From an uncultured Actinoplanes sp. (GTDB lineage Bacteria > Actinomycetota > Actinomycetes > Mycobacteriales > Micromonosporaceae): 16,310 bases of DNA. Location: positions 1 through 16,310 of the forward strand of contig CAKUMG010000030.1 in NCBI GenBank assembly GCA_934667465.1. Direction: 5' to 3'. The notes below the pieces were generated by a model. That model was not told where the DNA came from, did not search any database, and was given only the letters and a program-made list of their open reading frames with translations. Positions within the stretch are counted from its first letter, which is position 1. Every line of letters starts with the position of its first letter. This document shows, one piece after another, positions 13,013 to 16,310 of this stretch. Both the position numbers and the translations under genes were made by a program.

Positions 13013-14289
13013 CTCCGACCGAGCTGGCGTCACGGTTCTTCATCGCGGTGGCGGTGATCCTGCTGTTCTGCAAACTCGTGTCCTGGCTGCTCGGCAAGGT
13101 GGGCCAGCCGCCCGTGGTGAGCGAGATGCTCGCGGGCGTGCTGCTGGGCCCGTCCCTGCTGGGTCTGCTGCTGCCCGACGTGCAAGACGCTCTGTTCCCC
13201 GCGCCGTTGCTGCCCGTGCTCTATGTGGTCGGTCAGATCGGGCTAGTCCTCTTCATGTTCCAGGCCGGGTACGCGTTCACCTCGCACAGGGTCACCAACC
13301 TGGTCGGCACCGCGGGGGCCGTCTCGCTGGCCGGGGTGCTGGCGCCACTGCTGCTCGGCGTCCTGCTCGTGCTGGGCACGGCGGGCTTCGTCCCGATCCG
13401 CGCCGAGGGCACGTCGCTCGGCGTCTCGGCCGCGTTCGTCGGGGTGGCCCTGGCGATCACCGCGTTCCCGATGCTGGCCCGGATCATCACCGAGCGCGGG
13501 CACTCCGGCACCCGGCACGGGTCGCTGGCCCTGGCGAGCGGCGCGATCGACGACATGGTCGCCTGGATCATGCTGGCCGTGGTGCTGGCGTTCGCCTCGG
13601 GCGAGGCCGGCCCGGCCGTCGTCACGGCGGGCGGCGCGGTCCTCTTCGGGCTGCTGCTCCTGGCCGGCGGGCGGCGGACCACGACCCTGGTCATGCGGCT
13701 GCCCGGGGAGCAGTCGCGGCTGCTCGGCACGGTGGCGCTGCTCTTCCTCGTCGCCTGGTACACCGACGAGATCGGGCTCTACGCCGTCTTCGGCGCGTTC
13801 GCGATCGGCGTGGTGATGCCCCGCGCCGAGCGGACCGACCGGGTGGTGGACACGCTGACGCCGGTCGCCACGACGGTCCTGGTGCCGCTCTTCTTCACGT
13901 TCTCGGGGCTGCGCACCGAGTTCGCCCTGCTCGGGGATCCGGCGGTGCTGGGCTTCACCGCCGCCTGCGTGACCGTCGCCATCGTGGGCAAGTTCGGGGC
14001 GTGCTGGGCCGCGGCCCGGCTGCGCGGCGAGCCGCAACCGGTGGCGCTGCGCGTCGGTGCCCTGATGAACGCCCGGGGGCTGATGCAGCTGATCGCGCTC
14101 AACATCGGCCTGGAGGCGGGCATCGTGAACAGCTCGCTCTTCACGGTGCTGGTGGTGGTCGCCCTGGTGACGACGCTGATGACCACCCCGATGCTCAGCT
14201 GGATCGATCGACGCCATTACACCCCCACCGCCGCCGACGGGAAGCCCGGGGCGCCGATTATTGAAGAGACAAGTTTCACCAGTCAGTGA
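13009..14289 (+). CDS. CPA2-family cation/proton antiporter
   Basis: A 426-residue membrane protein with about 12 hydrophobic segments. The N-terminal helix pair holds [20 protein letters not shown], the CPA2 signature. [12 protein letters not shown] is followed by the ion-binding Asp pair Asp181-Asp182 in [10 protein letters not shown]; an Asp-Asp pair is typical of electrogenic antiporters. Lys328 (VGKFG) and MNARGLMQL (353-361) also match the family. There is no C-terminal RCK/TrkA domain, only a short polar tail. Its start overlaps the P450 stop, so it belongs to the biosynthetic transcript. Antiporters of this type are known passengers in natural product clusters, for example glycopeptide clusters of the balhimycin type, where a role in ion balance or export is proposed. 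A role here is inferred from position only. The last codons (from about 14255) are notably more AT-rich than the rest. Confidence 0.92.
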   Translation: MTPTELASRFFIAVAVILLFCKLVSWLLGKVGQPPVVSEMLAGVLLGPSLLGLLLPDVQDALFPAPLLPVLYVVGQIGLVLFMFQAGYAFTSHRVTNLVGTAGAVSLAGVLAPLLLGVLLVLGTAGFVPIRAEGTSLGVSAAFVGVALAITAFPMLARIITERGHSGTRHGSLALASGAIDDMVAWIMLAVVLAFASGEAGPAVVTAGGAVLFGLLLLAGGRRTTTLVMRLPGEQSRLLGTVALLFLVAWYTDEIGLYAVFGAFAIGVVMPRAERTDRVVDTLTPVATTVLVPLFFTFSGLRTEFALLGDPAVLGFTAACVTVAIVGKFGACWAAARLRGEPQPVALRVGALMNARGLMQLIALNIGLEAGIVNSSLFTVLVVVALVTTLMTTPMLSWIDRRHYTPTAADGKPGAPIIEETSFTSQ

Positions 14290-14315
14290 CGCAGGTCTAT
14301 ATGTCAGGGTGAGGC

Positions 14316-14972
14316 ATGACCCGCCTCCTCCTGGTCGAGGACGACACGGACCTGCGCGAGATGGTGACCGAGACCCTGGTCGACGAGGGCTACGTCGTCG
14401 ACCAGGCCCCGGACGGCCAGCGCGGCCTCCACCTGGGCCTCACCCGGCCCTACGACGTCATGGTGATCGACCGGCTGCTGCCCGCCCTCGACGGCCTCGA
14501 CCTGGTGGTACGGCTGCGGTCCCGGGCCGTGCCCGCCCGCGCGCTGCTGCTGACCGCGCTCGGCACCGTCGACGACCGGATCGCCGGGCTCGACGCGGGC
14601 GCCGACGACTACCTCGTCAAGCCGTTCGACCTGGACGAGCTGAGCGCCCGGATCCGCGCCCTCTGCCGCCGCACCTCCGACTCGACCGAGGTGCTGCGGC
14701 TCGGGACGGGGCTGCTCGACCTCTCCGTGCGCGACGCGGTGCTGCGGGACGGCACGCGGATCACGCTGTCCGCGCGGGAGTTCGAGCTGCTGCGGGTGCT
14801 GGCGGCGCGGCCGAACACGGTGCACTCGCGGGCCGACCTGCGCAGCCGGGTGTTCGACGAGGCCGCCGCGGCGTCCATCGTGGACACCTACGTCTACTAC
14901 CTGCGGCGGAAGCTCGGGCGGGCGGTGATCCGGACCGTGCACGGGCTCGGGTATCGGCTGGGCGCCTTGTGA
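14316..14972 (+). CDS. OmpR/PhoB-family response regulator
   Basis: A 218-residue DNA-binding response regulator. The receiver domain (about 1-115) has the acidic pocket Glu8/Asp9, phosphoacceptor Asp52 in VIDRLLP, Thr80 and Lys102 in DDYLVKPFD. The C-terminal winged helix (about 125-218) has [27 protein letters not shown], a [10 protein letters not shown] recognition-helix region and the terminal [10 protein letters not shown]. The ATG at 14316 lies 26 bp after the antiporter stop, with AGGG at 14306-14309 as a modest ribosome-binding site. A TATAT at 14298-14302 could belong to its own promoter, or the gene may be read through from the operon. Its GTGA overlap with the kinase gene makes the two a cognate pair. 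Targets are unknown; the neighbouring divergent promoter and antiporter are obvious candidates. Confidence 0.95.
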   Translation: MTRLLLVEDDTDLREMVTETLVDEGYVVDQAPDGQRGLHLGLTRPYDVMVIDRLLPALDGLDLVVRLRSRAVPARALLLTALGTVDDRIAGLDAGADDYLVKPFDLDELSARIRALCRRTSDSTEVLRLGTGLLDLSVRDAVLRDGTRITLSAREFELLRVLAARPNTVHSRADLRSRVFDEAAAASIVDTYVYYLRRKLGRAVIRTVHGLGYRLGAL

Positions 14973-16310
14973 GGGCGCCTTTGTTCGGGCGCTTGGCGCT
15001 CCTGCCGGGGGCTCGGAGGGCGCTCTTCCCCGGGGCTCGCGGGACGCTCTTCCCGGGGGCTCGCGGGGCTCTTCTCCCGGGGGCGGCCGATCCGGATCCC
15101 GAGCGCACGATCGTGCGGCGGGCTCAGGTGCGGGTCAGCCTGCTCGTCGGGCTCGCGCTGGGTGCGCTGCTGGCACTGGCCGGGGGCATCGCGTACGCCC
15201 TGCTCGTGCACAGCCAGGAGGAACAGATCGGCCGGGAGCTGGCCTACGGAGCCACGTACGGCGTCACCGCCGGCCCGCCCGCCTGCAGCTGGATCTTCGT
15301 CTACGACGGCACGACCGTCGACGCCGGCCGGAACCCGCCGCCCGCGGGCTTCCCCCTGCAGGCGGCCCTCGACGAGGTGGCCGCCACCGGCATCGCCCGC
15401 GAGGACCGGGTCGACCGCAACGGCACGACCTACTACCTCCGTACGCAGCCGCGGGGCGACAACGTCGTGCAGGCGCTCTTCGACGCGCGCTTCCAGCTCT
15501 CCGACCGCCACCACCTGCTGGCCGCCTTCCTGCTGGCGGCGGCCGTGGGCCTGGGAACGGCGCTGCTCACCGGCATCGCCGTGGGCCGCCGGGCCGTGGC
15601 GCCGCTGGTCGAGGCGCTCGGCCGGCAACGCCGCTTCGTCGCCGACGCCAGCCACGAACTGCGGACCCCGATCGCCCAGGTGCACACCCGCGCCCAGCTC
15701 CTCGCCCGGCGCGCCCGGTCCGGCATCGTCGCGGCCGAACAGGACTACGACCGGCTCCTGGACACCACCCGCCGGCTCGGCGAGATCGTGGACGAGCTGC
15801 TGCTCTCGGCGCGCCTCGCCGCCGCCCCCGCCGGGCCGCCGACCACGGTCCCGGTCGACCTGGCCCGGCTCGCTGCCCAGGCCGTCGCCGCGGAAAGCGA
15901 CCGGGCCACCGAGCGCGGCGTGTACGTCGAGCTGGTCCGCCCGGGGGCGCCGCTCCCGATCGCGGGCATCGAATCCGCCCTGCGCCGCGTCGTCGGGGAA
16001 CTGCTCGCCAACGCCCTCACGCACACCCCCGGCGGCGGCCGCATCGTGGTCACGGTCCGCCGGCTCCCGCGGGCCCGCGCCGAGCTCACGGTCGCCGACT
16101 CCGGCGCGGGCTTCGACCCCGCCGACACGGACCGGCTCTTCGACCGCTTCCACCGGGGCGCGGGCACCGGTGACCGGCGCTTCGGGCTCGGGCTGGCGCT
16201 GCTGCGCGAGGTGGTGACCAGCCACGGCGGCACGATCATCGCCGAGGGCCGGCCGGGCGCCGGCGCCACCTTCACGGTCCGCCTGCCTACGACCCTCGTC
16301 CCCCTCGCCC
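14969..16310 (+). CDS. Sensor histidine kinase, partial at the right edge
   Basis: An open frame of 447 codons running off the window, encoding the partner kinase of the response regulator. Order: a repetitive N-terminus (residues 11-39), TM1 about 56-80, an extracytoplasmic sensor of about 100 residues (81-182), TM2 about 183-206, a linker of roughly 15 residues too short for a HAMP domain, then the H-box [12 protein letters not shown] with His229. The ATPase has N-box [14 protein letters not shown] (Asn348), G1 DSGAGFD (Asp377), F-box RLFDRFHRG and G2 GLGLALL (406-412), and continues to TFTVRLP, so little more than the C-terminus is missing. The start GTG 14969 overlaps the regulator TGA (GTGA). 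In-frame GTGs at 15113 and 15128 would remove the repeat and remain possible. The sensed signal is unknown. Confidence 0.92.
   Translation, partial: MRAPLFGRLALLPGARRALFPGARGTLFPGARGALLPGAADPDPERTIVRRAQVRVSLLVGLALGALLALAGGIAYALLVHSQEEQIGRELAYGATYGVTAGPPACSWIFVYDGTTVDAGRNPPPAGFPLQAALDEVAATGIAREDRVDRNGTTYYLRTQPRGDNVVQALFDARFQLSDRHHLLAAFLLAAAVGLGTALLTGIAVGRRAVAPLVEALGRQRRFVADASHELRTPIAQVHTRAQLLARRARSGIVAAEQDYDRLLDTTRRLGEIVDELLLSARLAAAPAGPPTTVPVDLARLAAQAVAAESDRATERGVYVELVRPGAPLPIAGIESALRRVVGELLANALTHTPGGGRIVVTVRRLPRARAELTVADSGAGFDPADTDRLFDRFHRGAGTGDRRFGLGLALLREVVTSHGGTIIAEGRPGAGATFTVRLPTTLVPLA
14999..15085 (+). repeat. 24-bp tandem repeat (about 3.6 units) in the 5' end of the kinase gene
   Basis: Units at 14999-15022, 15023-15046, 15047-15070 and a partial at 15071-15085 code for [24 protein letters not shown] and LLPGA. 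The frame is preserved because 24 is a multiple of three. The segment lies ahead of TM1, so it should be cytoplasmic if translated from GTG 14969. The third-base differences between units show some divergence since duplication. Confidence 0.85.

Noticed and set aside
15162..16217. Plus-strand frame of about 351 codons overlapping the kinase
   Set aside because: It is Arg/Ser/Thr/Pro-rich frame-shifted shadow. The adjacent frame from 14969 contains the complete H, N, G1, F and G2 boxes.
1..16310. Mobile elements, CRISPR arrays, tRNA or rRNA genes
   Set aside because: No transposase-like protein, regularly spaced repeats or RNA gene pattern was recognised. The only tandem repeat is the coding one in the kinase gene.

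Overview
The window is very GC-rich DNA with GTG starts, gene overlaps of the GTGA/ATGA type and a DtxR/IdeR-like iron box. This points to an actinomycete; Micromonosporaceae/Actinoplanes-like is a guess from style, not a demonstrated placement. It is almost fully coding: 14 genes cover it, both terminal genes are cut by the window edges, and the longest non-coding gap is 106 bases. No tRNA, rRNA, CRISPR array, transposase or attachment site was recognised.

Region 1 (1-4609, minus strand) is an iron-siderophore ABC uptake operon. It reads from a promoter near 4640-4680 carrying a 16/19 match to the DtxR-family iron box. The order is substrate-binding lipoprotein A, a perfect 11-bp hairpin, substrate-binding lipoprotein B, two FecCD-type permeases and a FecE/FepC-type ATPase (partial). 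The two lipoproteins are gapless tandem paralogues, about 80% identical by hand count.

Region 2 (4716-14289) looks like the core or edge of an aromatic-acid biosynthetic cluster, organised as two divergent units around a 63-bp intergenic region. Leftward run a FOXRED2-like FAD oxidoreductase and a short AMP-dependent acyl ligase. Rightward run an MIO aromatic ammonia-lyase/aminomutase with the tyrosine-type His-Leu selectivity pair, a second FOXRED2-like oxidoreductase, an FMN-dependent alpha-hydroxy-acid oxidase, an unusual P450 and a CPA2 cation/proton antiporter. Neighbours overlap or are 1 bp apart, so the five rightward genes are probably one translationally coupled transcript. The divergent region holds two -10-like hexamers equidistant from a palindrome, each 7-8 nt from its ATG. 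That suggests paired leaderless promoters under one operator.

Region 3 (14316-16310) is an OmpR-family response regulator and its overlapping sensor kinase (partial at the right edge). The kinase carries a 24-bp tandem repeat coding an 8-residue repeat ahead of its first membrane segment.

Working model (inference): the lyase makes p-coumarate or beta-tyrosine, the ligase activates an acid, the flavoproteins and P450 oxidise the scaffold, the antiporter supports export or ion balance, and the two-component pair regulates. No PKS/NRPS megaenzyme or carrier protein is in the window, so the product cannot be named.
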